NCBI GenBank assembly: GCA_903847605.1
Contig: CAINED010000076.1
Span: forward strand, 1-64,000
DNA from: an uncultured Hyphomicrobiales bacterium
Lineage (GTDB): Bacteria > Pseudomonadota > Alphaproteobacteria > Rhizobiales > Beijerinckiaceae
Direction of reading: 5' to 3'
DNA length: 64,000 bases
A program made the translations under genes and the position numbers. Position 1 is the stretch's first letter. Each line of letters opens with the position of its first letter. The notes under the pieces are model-generated. The model worked only from the letters and a program-made list of their open reading frames with translations. It had not been told where the DNA came from and did no database searches. Positions 27,185 to 36,137 of this stretch are shown one piece after another.

Positions 27185-29005
27185 ATGGCCGCCCCTCCGC
27201 TACTGCACCTGCAAGACATCCGCCTGACGATATCGGGCAAGCCGCTGCTCGACGGCGTGGAATTGGCGGTCGCGTCGGGCGAACGCGTCGCGCTGGTCGG
27301 CCGAAATGGCTCGGGCAAGTCGACACTGCTGCGCATTGCGGCGGGCGAAGTGGAAGCCGATGGCGGCACGCGCTTTTTCCAGCCGGATGCGTCGGTCCGC
27401 TACCTGCCGCAGGAGCCCGATCTTACCGGCTTCGCGACCACGCTCGCCTATGTAGAGGCGGGACTCGGCCCGGCCGACGATCCATGGCGGGCGCAATACC
27501 TGCTCAATGAGCTCGGGCTCAAGGGAGATGAGAATCCGGCGAGGCTTTCCGGCGGCGAGGCGCGCCGCGCCGCGCTGGCGCGCGTGCTCGCACCCGAGCC
27601 CGACGTTCTCCTGCTCGACGAGCCGACAAACCATCTTGACCTGCCCGCCATCGAATGGCTGGAAAAATATCTCGGCTCGATGCGTTCCGCGCTCGTCACC
27701 ATCAGCCACGACCGGCGCTTCCTCGAAAACCTCTCGCGCATCACCGTGTGGCTAGACCGGGGCGAGACGCGCCGGCTCGAAAAAGGTTTTGGCGCTTTCG
27801 AAGCATGGCGCGACGAAGTGCTCGAACAGGAAGAGAAGGAACGCCACAAACTCGACCGGCAGATCGTCAACGAGGAGCACTGGGTGCGCTACGGCGTATC
27901 CGGCCGGCGCAAGCGCAACGTGCGGCGCATGGCGGAACTCGCCAACCTGCGACAGCAGGTGAGCGATCAGCGCCGCGTCACCGGCAACGTGAAACTCGAG
28001 GCGGCGGAAGGCCAGGTGTCCGGCAAGCTCGTCATCGAGGCGGAGAAGATTTCGAAAAGCTATGGCGAGCGCGCCATCGTGCGCGATTTCTCGATCCGCC
28101 TCCTGCGCGGCGACCGGCTCGGCATCGCCGGCGCGAACGGCGCGGGCAAGACGACGCTCATCAGCATGCTGACCGGCGCGCTCGCGCCCGACAGCGGCTT
28201 CGTGCGCCTCGGCGCCAATCTCGAACTTGCAACGCTCGACCAGAAGCGCATGCAATTGCGCGATGACTGGACACTGAAAGACGCGCTCACCGGCGGCGGC
28301 GGCGACTATGTCGAGATCAACGGCGTCAAGAAGCATGTCGTCGGCTACATGAAGGATTTTCTGTTCACGCCGGAGCAGGCGCGACAGCCGATATCGAAAT
28401 TATCCGGCGGCGAACGCGGACGCCTTGCGCTGGCGCGCATTCTTTCGCTGCCTTCCAATCTCCTCGTGCTCGACGAGCCGACAAACGATCTCGATCTCGA
28501 AACGCTCGATCTGCTGCAGGAATTGCTGACCGACTATCAGGGCACGATCATTCTCGTCAGCCACGACCGTGATTTTCTCGATCGCGTTGCGACTTCCGTG
28601 CTGGTGGCGGAAGGCGATGGACGCTGGATCGAATATGCAGGCGGCTATACGGACATGATCGCGCAGCGCGGTTATGGCATCGGCGCGGAACCGCCAGTTG
28701 CCGCTGTGCCGAAGGCTGCGAAGCCCGTTGCCGATGCGCCTATGCCATCGGGCGCATCCTCTCCGAAACGCAAGCTTTCGTTCAAGGAGAAGCATGCGCT
28801 GGAAACGCTTCCTAAGCGCATGGATGAGTTGAATGCGCTGAAGGCGAAGATCCAGAAAGAAATGGAAGACCCGGCTCTTTATGCGCGCGACAAGTCGCGC
28901 TTCGACAAGCTCGGCGCAGCTTTCGCGAAGGCGGAGAAAGACCTTGCGAAGGCCGAGGAGGAATGGCTGGAGCTGGAGATGTTGCGGGAGGAACTGGAGG
29001 GGTAG
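27185..29005 (+). CDS. uup: ABC-F family ATPase, Uup-like
   Basis: 606 residues with two ABC domains and no membrane segment. Walker A GRNGSGKST and GANGAGKTT; signatures LSGGEARRAALAR and LSGGERGRLALAR; Walker B LLLDEPTNHLDL and LVLDEPTNDLDL. The inter-domain linker is charged (QEEKERHKLDRQ) and the C-terminal ~80 residues form a coiled coil (KRMDELNALKAKIQKEMED), the Uup hallmark. ABC-F proteins act on ribosomes; Uup affects transposon excision and branched-DNA tolerance in E. coli. Single gene, divergent from pgi across a 237-base gap in which I recognise nothing. Confidence 0.93.
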   Translation: MAAPPLLHLQDIRLTISGKPLLDGVELAVASGERVALVGRNGSGKSTLLRIAAGEVEADGGTRFFQPDASVRYLPQEPDLTGFATTLAYVEAGLGPADDPWRAQYLLNELGLKGDENPARLSGGEARRAALARVLAPEPDVLLLDEPTNHLDLPAIEWLEKYLGSMRSALVTISHDRRFLENLSRITVWLDRGETRRLEKGFGAFEAWRDEVLEQEEKERHKLDRQIVNEEHWVRYGVSGRRKRNVRRMAELANLRQQVSDQRRVTGNVKLEAAEGQVSGKLVIEAEKISKSYGERAIVRDFSIRLLRGDRLGIAGANGAGKTTLISMLTGALAPDSGFVRLGANLELATLDQKRMQLRDDWTLKDALTGGGGDYVEINGVKKHVVGYMKDFLFTPEQARQPISKLSGGERGRLALARILSLPSNLLVLDEPTNDLDLETLDLLQELLTDYQGTIILVSHDRDFLDRVATSVLVAEGDGRWIEYAGGYTDMIAQRGYGIGAEPPVAAVPKAAKPVADAPMPSGASSPKRKLSFKEKHALETLPKRMDELNALKAKIQKEMEDPALYARDKSRFDKLGAAFAKAEKDLAKAEEEWLELEMLREELEG

Positions 29006-29009
29006 CGTT

Positions 29010-29101
29010 GTCATCCCGGCCGAAGCGTAGCGGAGAGCCGGGACCGCATTGATGTTGCCCGGCGCGATCACGGATAAACGCTTCGCGTTTTCCGGGATGA
29101 C
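29010..29101. repeat. Dispersed repeat, GTCATCCCGG...CCGGGATGAC type (copy 1)
   Basis: Ends are inverted (GTCATCCCGG and CCGGGATGAC) with internal short palindromes. It begins 4 bases after the ABC-F stop. Related copies lie at 29502-29590 and 50976-51062; the three share the ends and the first ~30 bases but differ in the middle. Confidence 0.75.
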
Positions 29102-29107
29102 ACCAAA

Positions 29108-29506
29108 TCAAGCCTCCACAAGCCCCACACCCGCCGCCCAGAGCAGCGCGTTCACATTCGCCTTTACCCGCGCGAAAACTTCATCCAGCGATTTCGCGGT
29201 CGAGAACAGGTCCGCAAGCTTCTTGAGCACATTGGCGCCAGCCAGCGATGCGATCGCCCCGGTATTTGGGTAGGACGAATTTTCCTTCACACCGCCGATG
29301 CGCAGGATATAGCGGCCGGCCGCATTCCAGTGCGTCTCGAAAGAGAGTTCGACAATAGAGGCGTTGTTCGCCGCGTCGATCATTTTGATGGTCGATCCCA
29401 CATGGGTACCGTAATTGATCGCCCAGTAACGCAGAAGAATTCTGCGCCCGTCGATTTCAGCGGCGATTTCCTTTTCTATTTCTTCCAACTCGTGCTCCTT
29501 CGTCAT
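29108..29506 (-). CDS. Small hypothetical protein
   Basis: 132 residues, unrecognised. Starts MTKEHELEEIEKEIAAEIDG, an acidic amphipathic helix, then a beta-rich part (RRILLRYWAINYGTHVGSTI, VELSFETHWNAAGRYIL) and a C-terminal helix ending LLWAAGVGLVEA. The start codon at 29506 lies inside a dispersed repeat: the repeat's terminal GGATGAC supplies the ATG. The protein is real-looking (mixed hydrophobic pattern, no shadow strand gene) but has no context clue; it lies between two repeat copies and downstream of an alpha/beta hydrolase gene. Confidence 0.6.
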   Translation of the reverse strand: MTKEHELEEIEKEIAAEIDGRRILLRYWAINYGTHVGSTIKMIDAANNASIVELSFETHWNAAGRYILRIGGVKENSSYPNTGAIASLAGANVLKKLADLFSTAKSLDEVFARVKANVNALLWAAGVGLVEA

Positions 29507-29590
29507 CCCGGCCGCAGCGAAGCGAAGAGCGGGGATCGCTTGCAAGTCCTTGGCGACCGATCCCGGATCGCCTTCGGCGTCCGGGATGAC
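29502..29590. repeat. Dispersed repeat, GTCATCCCGG...CCGGGATGAC type (copy 2)
   Basis: Second copy, with perfect 10-base inverted ends. It fills the whole gap between the alpha/beta hydrolase stop (29598) and the small hypothetical gene and provides that gene's start codon. Confidence 0.75.
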
Positions 29591-29597
29591 ACCGCTT

Positions 29598-30683
29598 CTA
29601 TAGATTGGCCTGCAGCCATTCATGCACGACGCCGGCGATCTCGTCCGAATTTTTCTCGATCATGAGCATGTGGCCGGTTCCCTTGATGCCGCGCTCAGCA
29701 AGATAGATGTGATCGAGCGTGACGCCCGCCTGCTGCAGGAATTGCGTCGTGCAGTGATCGTAGGGCGCGTGATAGGACGCTTCCGCCGTCAGCATCACAA
29801 TCTTCACTTTCGCGAGATTGGACAGCTTGCGCGCCGGTTCCTGCTGCGACCAGCACCCCACGCAATCGGGCCGCGTGGCTTTCTCCGCCTTCGTCCATTT
29901 TAATGTTTCGCCTGCCGCAAGTGGCGGTTCCCAGGTGAGCTGCACGTCGCCGAGGCCAGACACTTTCCAGCGTCCGACATCCGCGAACCAGTCGGGCGCG
30001 CCGAGATTGTCGACGTCGCGTACCGGCGGTCCGTTAGGCTCCAGCGCGACCAGCGCAGCGATCTTGTCGGGCCGTCGGTCGCAAACGACCCAGCCGAAGG
30101 CGCCCGATTGCGAATGAACCACGAGAATGCTCTTGCCGATCTTGTCGACCAGCGCGACGAGGGCGGCAGAGTTCAATTCCTGCTGCTTCGCATAATCGGC
30201 GAGCGAAGGCATTTGCGAAGATACGAAATTGTCGAAGATGGGATCGCCGGGTTTCGCCTCGCCCGGAAACTGGTTGTGCAGCGCGCCCTGCGGCCAATCC
30301 ACGTAACGCTCGGGCGCGATGAAACGGCGCATCGCGAAATCCCGGTTGAGCGGCGCGAGCGGGCCATGCGCCTCAGGCGCATTATGCGCGGAACGCCCGC
30401 GCGCCACCTGATCGACAACATAGACCGCATAGCCGCGGCGCAGGAAATATTGCGCCCAGCCTTCGCGCCCGTCCGGCGTGCCTGTCCAGTTCGTGCCGTT
30501 CTGCTGCCCGCCATGCACCATGATGACGGGATAGGGACATTTCAAATCCTGCGGGATCTGGAATTCGACATACATGTGGCCGACGACGGGCTTGCCCGCC
30601 TGCGTCTCGTCCACATGCCCGCCAGCATAGAACCAGCCTTGCCGCGCGATGACGAGCGGTTGCGAACTTTGGGCCGTAGTCAG
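29598..30683 (-). CDS. Alpha/beta hydrolase (esterase-like)
   Basis: Alpha/beta-hydrolase fold. The oxyanion region is PVIMVHGGQQNGTNW, the nucleophile lies in ILVVHSQSGAFGW (S-x-S-G variant of GxSxG), and a late His is in RGIKGTGHMLMIEKN. No clear signal peptide. The first GTG is at 30614, but conserved-looking sequence (LVIARQGWFYAGGHVDETQ) continues upstream to a CTG at 30683 that follows a strong GGGAGG ribosome-binding site by 5 bases, with no ATG/GTG/TTG in between; the CTG start is therefore preferred (361 residues). It lies 36 bases downstream-ward of a Bug binding protein gene on the same strand. Confidence 0.8.
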   Translation of the reverse strand: MTTAQSSQPLVIARQGWFYAGGHVDETQAGKPVVGHMYVEFQIPQDLKCPYPVIMVHGGQQNGTNWTGTPDGREGWAQYFLRRGYAVYVVDQVARGRSAHNAPEAHGPLAPLNRDFAMRRFIAPERYVDWPQGALHNQFPGEAKPGDPIFDNFVSSQMPSLADYAKQQELNSAALVALVDKIGKSILVVHSQSGAFGWVVCDRRPDKIAALVALEPNGPPVRDVDNLGAPDWFADVGRWKVSGLGDVQLTWEPPLAAGETLKWTKAEKATRPDCVGCWSQQEPARKLSNLAKVKIVMLTAEASYHAPYDHCTTQFLQQAGVTLDHIYLAERGIKGTGHMLMIEKNSDEIAGVVHEWLQANL

Positions 30684-30719
30684 ATGTGCCTCCCGAAGAT
30701 ATGATTGATCGTGATTACA

Positions 30720-31712
30720 TCATTGATCGCCGAGCTTCACGCCTGAAATCTTCACGAGTTCACCGGCCCTGACGAAATCCTTTTCGAGAAAGGCCTTGAA
30801 CTCCGCGGGCGTGTTCGTAACGGGGACGAGGCCAGCGCCGCGCAGGATCTTCTCCGAAAATTCCTTGTCCGCCACGACGGCGCGCAGGACTTCGCTGAGC
30901 TTTTCGACCCTGTCGGCGGGCGTTCCCGCCGAGGTGAACATGCCGAACCACGTTTCAAATCCGATCGGCGGCAGACCGATATCCTTCACTGAAGGCACGT
31001 CTGGAATATTGGCCGCGCGATTGTCGTTGAGAATGAAAAGCGCATTGGCTTCCTTGGTTTCGATCCGATGCAGGATCGGCGGAACGATGACGGGGATCAT
31101 CACCTGAATATCGCCGCGGTCGAAAGCCTGGATAGCCGGCGCGAATCCCTGAAAGGGAACATGAGTCATTTGCGCGCCGGTCTGCTTCTTGAACCATTCC
31201 GTCATCAGGTGGGTTTCGCTGCCCACGCCGAAGGACGCATAGTTCATTTTCTCCGGATGCTTCTTCGACCACGCGACGAATTCAGCGAGTGTCGTCGCCG
31301 GCACGCTCTTGTGAACGAGGAAAGCGGCACGGGAAACCGCGATATTCGTCACGGGCGCAAGATCGGCCGGCGTATAACGCAGATCCTTGTAGAGATGCGG
31401 ATTGAGTGAAACACTGGTCGATGCGAGCAAGCAGAGCGTATAGCCATCGGGCGCGGACTGCTTGCACGCCAATGCGCCCAGACTCGTATTCGCGCCGGGA
31501 CGCGACTCCACGATGAATTGCTGGCCCGTGCGTTGCTGAAAACCCTGCCCGAGCGCGCGCGCCAGAGTATCCACGGGGCCACCCGCCGGGAAAGGCACGA
31601 TGACCTTGATCGGCCTGTCCGGAAACTGCTGGCCATGGCCGAGCGCAGGATAGAGCGCAGCCAATGCACAAAACATCGCAAGCGCGAATGCAGGAGCGCG
31701 AGGCGTTTTCAT
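30720..31712 (-). CDS. Bug/TctC-family substrate-binding protein
   Basis: 330-residue periplasmic binding protein of the tripartite tricarboxylate transporter family. Signal peptide (LAMFCALAALYPALGHG), then the family start FPDRPIKVIVPFPAGGPVDT and ligand loops ARALGQGF and RPGANTSLGALACKQ. Such proteins bind di- and tricarboxylates or aromatic acids and feed TctAB. No tctA or tctB gene is adjacent. It is a close paralogue of the next gene upstream (31738-32757), 25 bases away, evidently a tandem duplication; both are in one unit with the alpha/beta hydrolase. Confidence 0.9.
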   Translation of the reverse strand: MKTPRAPAFALAMFCALAALYPALGHGQQFPDRPIKVIVPFPAGGPVDTLARALGQGFQQRTGQQFIVESRPGANTSLGALACKQSAPDGYTLCLLASTSVSLNPHLYKDLRYTPADLAPVTNIAVSRAAFLVHKSVPATTLAEFVAWSKKHPEKMNYASFGVGSETHLMTEWFKKQTGAQMTHVPFQGFAPAIQAFDRGDIQVMIPVIVPPILHRIETKEANALFILNDNRAANIPDVPSVKDIGLPPIGFETWFGMFTSAGTPADRVEKLSEVLRAVVADKEFSEKILRGAGLVPVTNTPAEFKAFLEKDFVRAGELVKISGVKLGDQ

Positions 31713-31737
31713 TTCATCCCTCCCTTATGAAGCATCG

Positions 31738-32757
31738 TTACTCGGCCGAGAGCTTCACACCGGAGAGTTTCACCAGTTCGCCCGCCTTGATGTAATCGTT
31801 CTCGAGAAATTTCCTGAATTCCTCCGGCGTGCCTGCTTCGGGCACGAAGCCGGAGTTGGTCATGAACTTCGCGACGAATTCCTTTTGCGCAACCACTTCG
31901 CGAATTATCGCGCTTGCTTTTTCGATACGGTCTTTCGGTGTTCCTGCCGGCGCGAGCATGCCGAACCACGTGTTGAATCCGATGGCGGGCAGGCCGAGGT
32001 CGCGCACGGAGGGAAGGTCAGGCACGTTGTCGGCCCTATTGTCGCCGAGAATGAACATGCCGGTCGCCTGTTTCTTCTCCATGCGGTCGAGGATCGGCGG
32101 CACGGCGATGGGCGCCATCACCTGAATGTCGCCACGGTCGAAGGCCTGAATCGCCGGCGCAAAGCCGGTAAAGGGCACATGCGTCATGACTGCGCCGGTC
32201 TTGCTCTTCAGCCATTCGATCATCAGATGCGTTTCGCCGCCGAGGCCGAAGGAGCCGAAGTTCATCTTCTCGGGGTTCTTCTTCGTGTATTCGACGAATT
32301 CCTTGAGGTTTGCCGCCGGTATGCCCTTGTTGACGAGAAAGATCGCGCGCGTCGTCGCGACATTGGACACAGGCGCAAAATCGGCCGGCGTGTAGCGCAG
32401 GTTCGCGTAAAGATGCGGATTGAGCGAGACCGTCGTCGAGGCGAGGAAGCAGAGCGTATAGCCGTCCGGCGTCGATTGCTTGCAGGCGAGGCCGCCGAGG
32501 CCGGTATTCGCGCCGGGCCGGTTCTCGATGACGAAGCCGTACTTGGTGCGCTCGCGAAAACCTTCGCCGAGCGCGCGCGCCAGCGTGTCGGTGGGCCCGC
32601 CCGGCGGATAGGGAACGATGACGCGGATCGCGCGGTCGGGATATTCCTGCGCCATCGCGACAGGCGGAGCGACAGCGGCCGCCATGACGGCGGCAGCGGC
32701 GAGCGCAGCGAAATTCAGGCGGTAATCGAAAGCGGATTCCGAGCGTGGCTGGCGCAT
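31738..32757 (-). CDS. Bug/TctC-family substrate-binding protein (paralogue)
   Basis: 339 residues; signal peptide AAAAVMAAAVAPPVAMAQ then YPDRAIRVIVPYPPGGPTDT. Loop RPGANTGLGGLACKQSTPDG is nearly the same as in the downstream paralogue, and most of the mature sequence aligns without gaps (e.g. LNPHLYANLRYTPADFAPV against LNPHLYKDLRYTPADLAPV). Probable first gene of the three-gene unit. No membrane components of a tripartite transporter are in the window. Confidence 0.9.
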   Translation of the reverse strand: MRQPRSESAFDYRLNFAALAAAAVMAAAVAPPVAMAQEYPDRAIRVIVPYPPGGPTDTLARALGEGFRERTKYGFVIENRPGANTGLGGLACKQSTPDGYTLCFLASTTVSLNPHLYANLRYTPADFAPVSNVATTRAIFLVNKGIPAANLKEFVEYTKKNPEKMNFGSFGLGGETHLMIEWLKSKTGAVMTHVPFTGFAPAIQAFDRGDIQVMAPIAVPPILDRMEKKQATGMFILGDNRADNVPDLPSVRDLGLPAIGFNTWFGMLAPAGTPKDRIEKASAIIREVVAQKEFVAKFMTNSGFVPEAGTPEEFRKFLENDYIKAGELVKLSGVKLSAE

Positions 32758-32985
32758 GACGTTTCACTCCCTTGCCGCCTGTTCCCGGCGGCGACGTATC
32801 GTGCGCGCGGCGGCGGCGGATGGCAAGGGACCGTCAAGCCGTCCCGAAGGTTGCGCCCGCATGGGGGGCGGGCTAGGAAGCGCCATCGCGCCAGCCGGGA
32901 GACCCGGTTTCTGGCCAGTTCACGCGGGAGGCAGGAAGCGCCGCAGCCGCCTTCGATATCGAAGCCCGTCCGGACTCAATGATTT

Positions 32986-34785
32986 ATGAGCGATAGCCGT
33001 ACCAACAGCGAAGTTTCGACAACCGCTCTGCTCCGGCGAATCTTCGTCGAGCATGGCCGTCAGCACGTGCCGAAATATCTGCTTGCGGCGGCCTTCCTCG
33101 CCGTAGGCGCTGCGGCGACTGCGGCCTCCGCCTATCTGCTGAAGCCGGTCGTCAACGGCATGATCGACGGCGAGGGCTTCAAATATCTGCGCACGCTGGC
33201 CTGGGCGGTCACGGGCCTCTTCGTGCTGCGCGGCCTGGCGACCTACGTCTCGTCGATCATCCTGGCCCACACCGGCAACCGTATCGTCGCCAACGTCCAG
33301 AACCGCCTTTACGAGCACATCGTGCGGCAGGACATGAGTTTCTTCGGCGCGAGCCACTCGACCGAATTCATGACGCGCCTCACCTATGCGGCCAACGGCG
33401 TGCGCGATGCCTTGCAGGTGCTGGTGCTGTCGCTGAGCCGCGATGTGCTCACGCTGGTCGGCCTCGTCGCGATCATGCTCATCCACGACCCCCTGCTGAC
33501 GGCCATGTCGATCGTGGTGATGCCTGTCGCCGCCTATCTGCTCGGCGGCATGGTGCGCAACATCCGCAAATTCGCGCGCCGCGGCTATGACAGTTCCGCC
33601 GAGGTCATGCAGATCGTGCAGGAAACGATCCAGGGCGGGCGCATCGTCAAGTCGTTCAACCTCGAAGACTATCTGCGCGGGCGCATGTCGGGCGCAGTGC
33701 GCAATGTGGAAAAGGCCAGCAATCGCGTGGCGGTGGGGGCCGCGCTCTCCGGTCCTGTTTCCGATGCGCTGGCGGGTTTCGCCATTGGCGCGGTAATCTT
33801 TTACGGCAGCTGGCGCGTCACCTATGCGCAGGCCGACGCGGGCTCCTTCTTCTCGTTCATTGCGGCCCTGCTGCTGGCCTACGAGCCCGCCAAGCGCATC
33901 GCGCGCCTGCGTCTCGACGTTCAGAACGGTCTGACCGGCGCTCAGCTCATCTATCAGATTATCGACCGCCCGATGGCGGAAGCGCCCCGTCCCGATTTGC
34001 CGAAACTCGAACTCGCGCGCGGGCGCATCGAGCTTCAGGACGTGCATTTTCGTTATCGCGATGGCGACGCGGTGCTGAACGGCGCAAATCTCGTTGCCGA
34101 GCCCGACAAGACGACGGCGCTCGTCGGCCCCTCCGGCGGCGGCAAATCGACGATTATTGGCTTGATCCAGCGCTTCTTTGAACCCGACAGCGGGCGCATT
34201 CTCATCGACGGACAGGACATCTCGGGCGTGCAGCTTGCATCGTTGCGCGACCGGATCGCCTTCGTCTCGCAAGATGTTTTTCTCTTCCGCGGCACGATCC
34301 GCGAGAATATCGCGCTCGGACGCGAAGGCGCGAGCGAAGAGGAAATCGTCGCCGCCGCCAAGAAAGCCTATGCGCACGAGTTCATCATGGGTTTTGCGAC
34401 GGGTTACGATACGCAGGTCGGCGAGCATGGCGCGCAACTGTCGGGCGGCCAGAAGCAGCGCATCGCCATTGCCCGCGCCGTGCTGAAGAATGCGCCGATC
34501 CTGCTGCTGGACGAGCCGACCGCAGCGCTGGATTCGGAATCCGAACGCATGGTGCAGGAAGCTCTGGACCTGCTGCGCGCGGGGCGCACGACGATCGTGG
34601 TCGCCCATCGCCTGCAGACCATCGTCAATGCCGACCGCATCTTCGTGATCGATGCGGGAAAGGTCGCGCAGACGGGCGTTCACGCGGAACTGATGGCGCA
34701 GGACGGTACCTACCGGGCCTTCTTCGCAAGCCAGTTCGGGGACAGTGTCGAGCCGATCAGGCCGGCTGCATCAAGCCGCTTCTGA
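32986..34785 (+). CDS. ABC transporter, fused permease/ATPase (MsbA-like)
   Basis: 599-residue half-transporter exporter. Six-helix membrane domain (residues ~25-320), then an ATPase domain with Walker A GPSGGGKSTII, Q-loop FVSQDVFLF, signature LSGGQKQRIAIARA, Walker B ILLLDEPTAALD and H-loop VAHRLQTI. It works as a homodimer. The neighbouring O-antigen-ligase-like gene and wecB/wecC nearby favour lipid A, lipid-linked glycan or polysaccharide export, but MsbA-type sequence alone does not fix the substrate. Its 3' end overlaps the convergent gene by 29 bases. Confidence 0.92.
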   Translation: MSDSRTNSEVSTTALLRRIFVEHGRQHVPKYLLAAAFLAVGAAATAASAYLLKPVVNGMIDGEGFKYLRTLAWAVTGLFVLRGLATYVSSIILAHTGNRIVANVQNRLYEHIVRQDMSFFGASHSTEFMTRLTYAANGVRDALQVLVLSLSRDVLTLVGLVAIMLIHDPLLTAMSIVVMPVAAYLLGGMVRNIRKFARRGYDSSAEVMQIVQETIQGGRIVKSFNLEDYLRGRMSGAVRNVEKASNRVAVGAALSGPVSDALAGFAIGAVIFYGSWRVTYAQADAGSFFSFIAALLLAYEPAKRIARLRLDVQNGLTGAQLIYQIIDRPMAEAPRPDLPKLELARGRIELQDVHFRYRDGDAVLNGANLVAEPDKTTALVGPSGGGKSTIIGLIQRFFEPDSGRILIDGQDISGVQLASLRDRIAFVSQDVFLFRGTIRENIALGREGASEEEIVAAAKKAYAHEFIMGFATGYDTQVGEHGAQLSGGQKQRIAIARAVLKNAPILLLDEPTAALDSESERMVQEALDLLRAGRTTIVVAHRLQTIVNADRIFVIDAGKVAQTGVHAELMAQDGTYRAFFASQFGDSVEPIRPAASSRF

Positions 34786-35983
34786 TTTTTCCGGCTGCCG
34801 GGCGATCCTCCCGCTGAAGCCCCTTCAGAACACAGCCGAAACTGATCGCCATCGCGCCGAGCAGGGTGATCCACCAGAGTTGCAGGGTGGCGAGGCCCCA
34901 GATCGCGATGACCAGCACGCAAGTCAGACCCGCGAGCAGGAAAGGCGCGCCATGCGCCTCGGCCCGCCCCGCGGCGCGGAAGGAGAGGAATATCAGCGCC
35001 GCGCTGAAGAGGGCGCCGAGTACGCCAAGTTCGAACCAGATTTCGAACAGCAGATTCGTCGGCGCCGTCTGAGGCAGAAGACCGCTTGAAAGAGCGCGCT
35101 GCAGGGTGTTGAAGCCGAACCCGGTGACCAGCTTTTCGGGCGCGGCGCGCACGAGTTCCGTCCAGGGCGCAACCTGCTTCGCAAGTCCCAGCGGCAGGCC
35201 GGGAATGCGCTCCGCTGCAAACAGGAAGAGCGGCGCGAGCAGGATCGCCAGAGCAAAAACATAGGCGAGAAATTTCGCCATGCGGCGGGGATTGTTGGTG
35301 GAGAGCGCAAATACCAGCGCGCCTGCCGCCATGCCGGCTAGCGCTGCCGGCGTCCAGACCGCAACAGCGGCGATCGCGACGGCCACGGCGAGCGCGCCGC
35401 CCGAGGACCAGCGCTCGCGCACCCCAAGGGCCGTCAGCGCGGGCCAGACGGAAAGGACAAGACCGACCGCCGCGCGCTCGAGCGTTGAAAGTTCGAGTTC
35501 GGGCATGTTGGGCACGGTCGCCGGAACCGCCAGCACAAGGGCAGCAGCGACGACGGCGGCGAGGCCCGCGCCGATGGGCATCAGGTTCAGGTTCGATACG
35601 CGGCTGCGCGACGGCAGGGCCGCGATGACCACAAAGGCGAGAACGATCGTGCCGAGCGCCTTGGCGAAAACTTCAAGGCCAATGCCCCGGAACGGCGTCC
35701 ATATCAGCGACGCGCCGACCCAGAGCGCCAGCGCGACGGCGGCGAGGCCGACCGAACTCGTCAGTCCCCGGCGAATATCGGCCAGAATCGTGTTTCCCGG
35801 GACGAGGCTCGAGCCCAGCAGAATGAGTCCGGCGGCGACCGGCATCAGTGTGAAGACGAGGCGGCGGGAATAGATCGCTGCCAGCGGCAGCACGATCATC
35901 AGGACGGCAAGGCCCAGACGCATGAGCAGCCCGCCAGCCTTGGCGGCGACATCATCTGGCGAAGTCCTTCCATTCACGGCCAT
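34757..35983 (-). CDS. O-antigen ligase-like polytopic membrane protein
   Basis: 408 residues with about 11-12 hydrophobic segments and a larger loop between the late helices (FLFAAERIPGLPLGLAKQVA and APEKLVTGFGFNTLQRAL), the layout of Wzy/WaaL O-antigen ligase family proteins. The GFGFNTLQ stretch matches the conserved glycine-rich segment before the periplasmic loop. It would join or polymerise undecaprenyl-linked glycans in the periplasmic face of the inner membrane. ATG 35983 preferred; a TTG 10 codons upstream is possible. Converges on the exporter gene with overlapping 3' ends. Confidence 0.78.
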   Translation of the reverse strand: MAVNGRTSPDDVAAKAGGLLMRLGLAVLMIVLPLAAIYSRRLVFTLMPVAAGLILLGSSLVPGNTILADIRRGLTSSVGLAAVALALWVGASLIWTPFRGIGLEVFAKALGTIVLAFVVIAALPSRSRVSNLNLMPIGAGLAAVVAAALVLAVPATVPNMPELELSTLERAAVGLVLSVWPALTALGVRERWSSGGALAVAVAIAAVAVWTPAALAGMAAGALVFALSTNNPRRMAKFLAYVFALAILLAPLFLFAAERIPGLPLGLAKQVAPWTELVRAAPEKLVTGFGFNTLQRALSSGLLPQTAPTNLLFEIWFELGVLGALFSAALIFLSFRAAGRAEAHGAPFLLAGLTCVLVIAIWGLATLQLWWITLLGAMAISFGCVLKGLQREDRPAAGKIRSGLMQPA

Positions 35984-36137
35984 CGAATGCGTTTCAGCTT
36001 TCTGTGCGCACAAATACGCCGCACGAAATCGACAATTCCGGCGCGCCTGCGATCACCTTACTACCCATGACGATGAATGACTGTTGAAGCGCAGCCACAC
36101 TGTTGCAAATTTCGCGCAGTCGGGGGGCTTATCCCGG

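Noticed and set aside
32920-34683. 587-codon frame antisense to the ABC exporter
   Set aside because: Shadow of the exporter, which has complete Walker and signature motifs.
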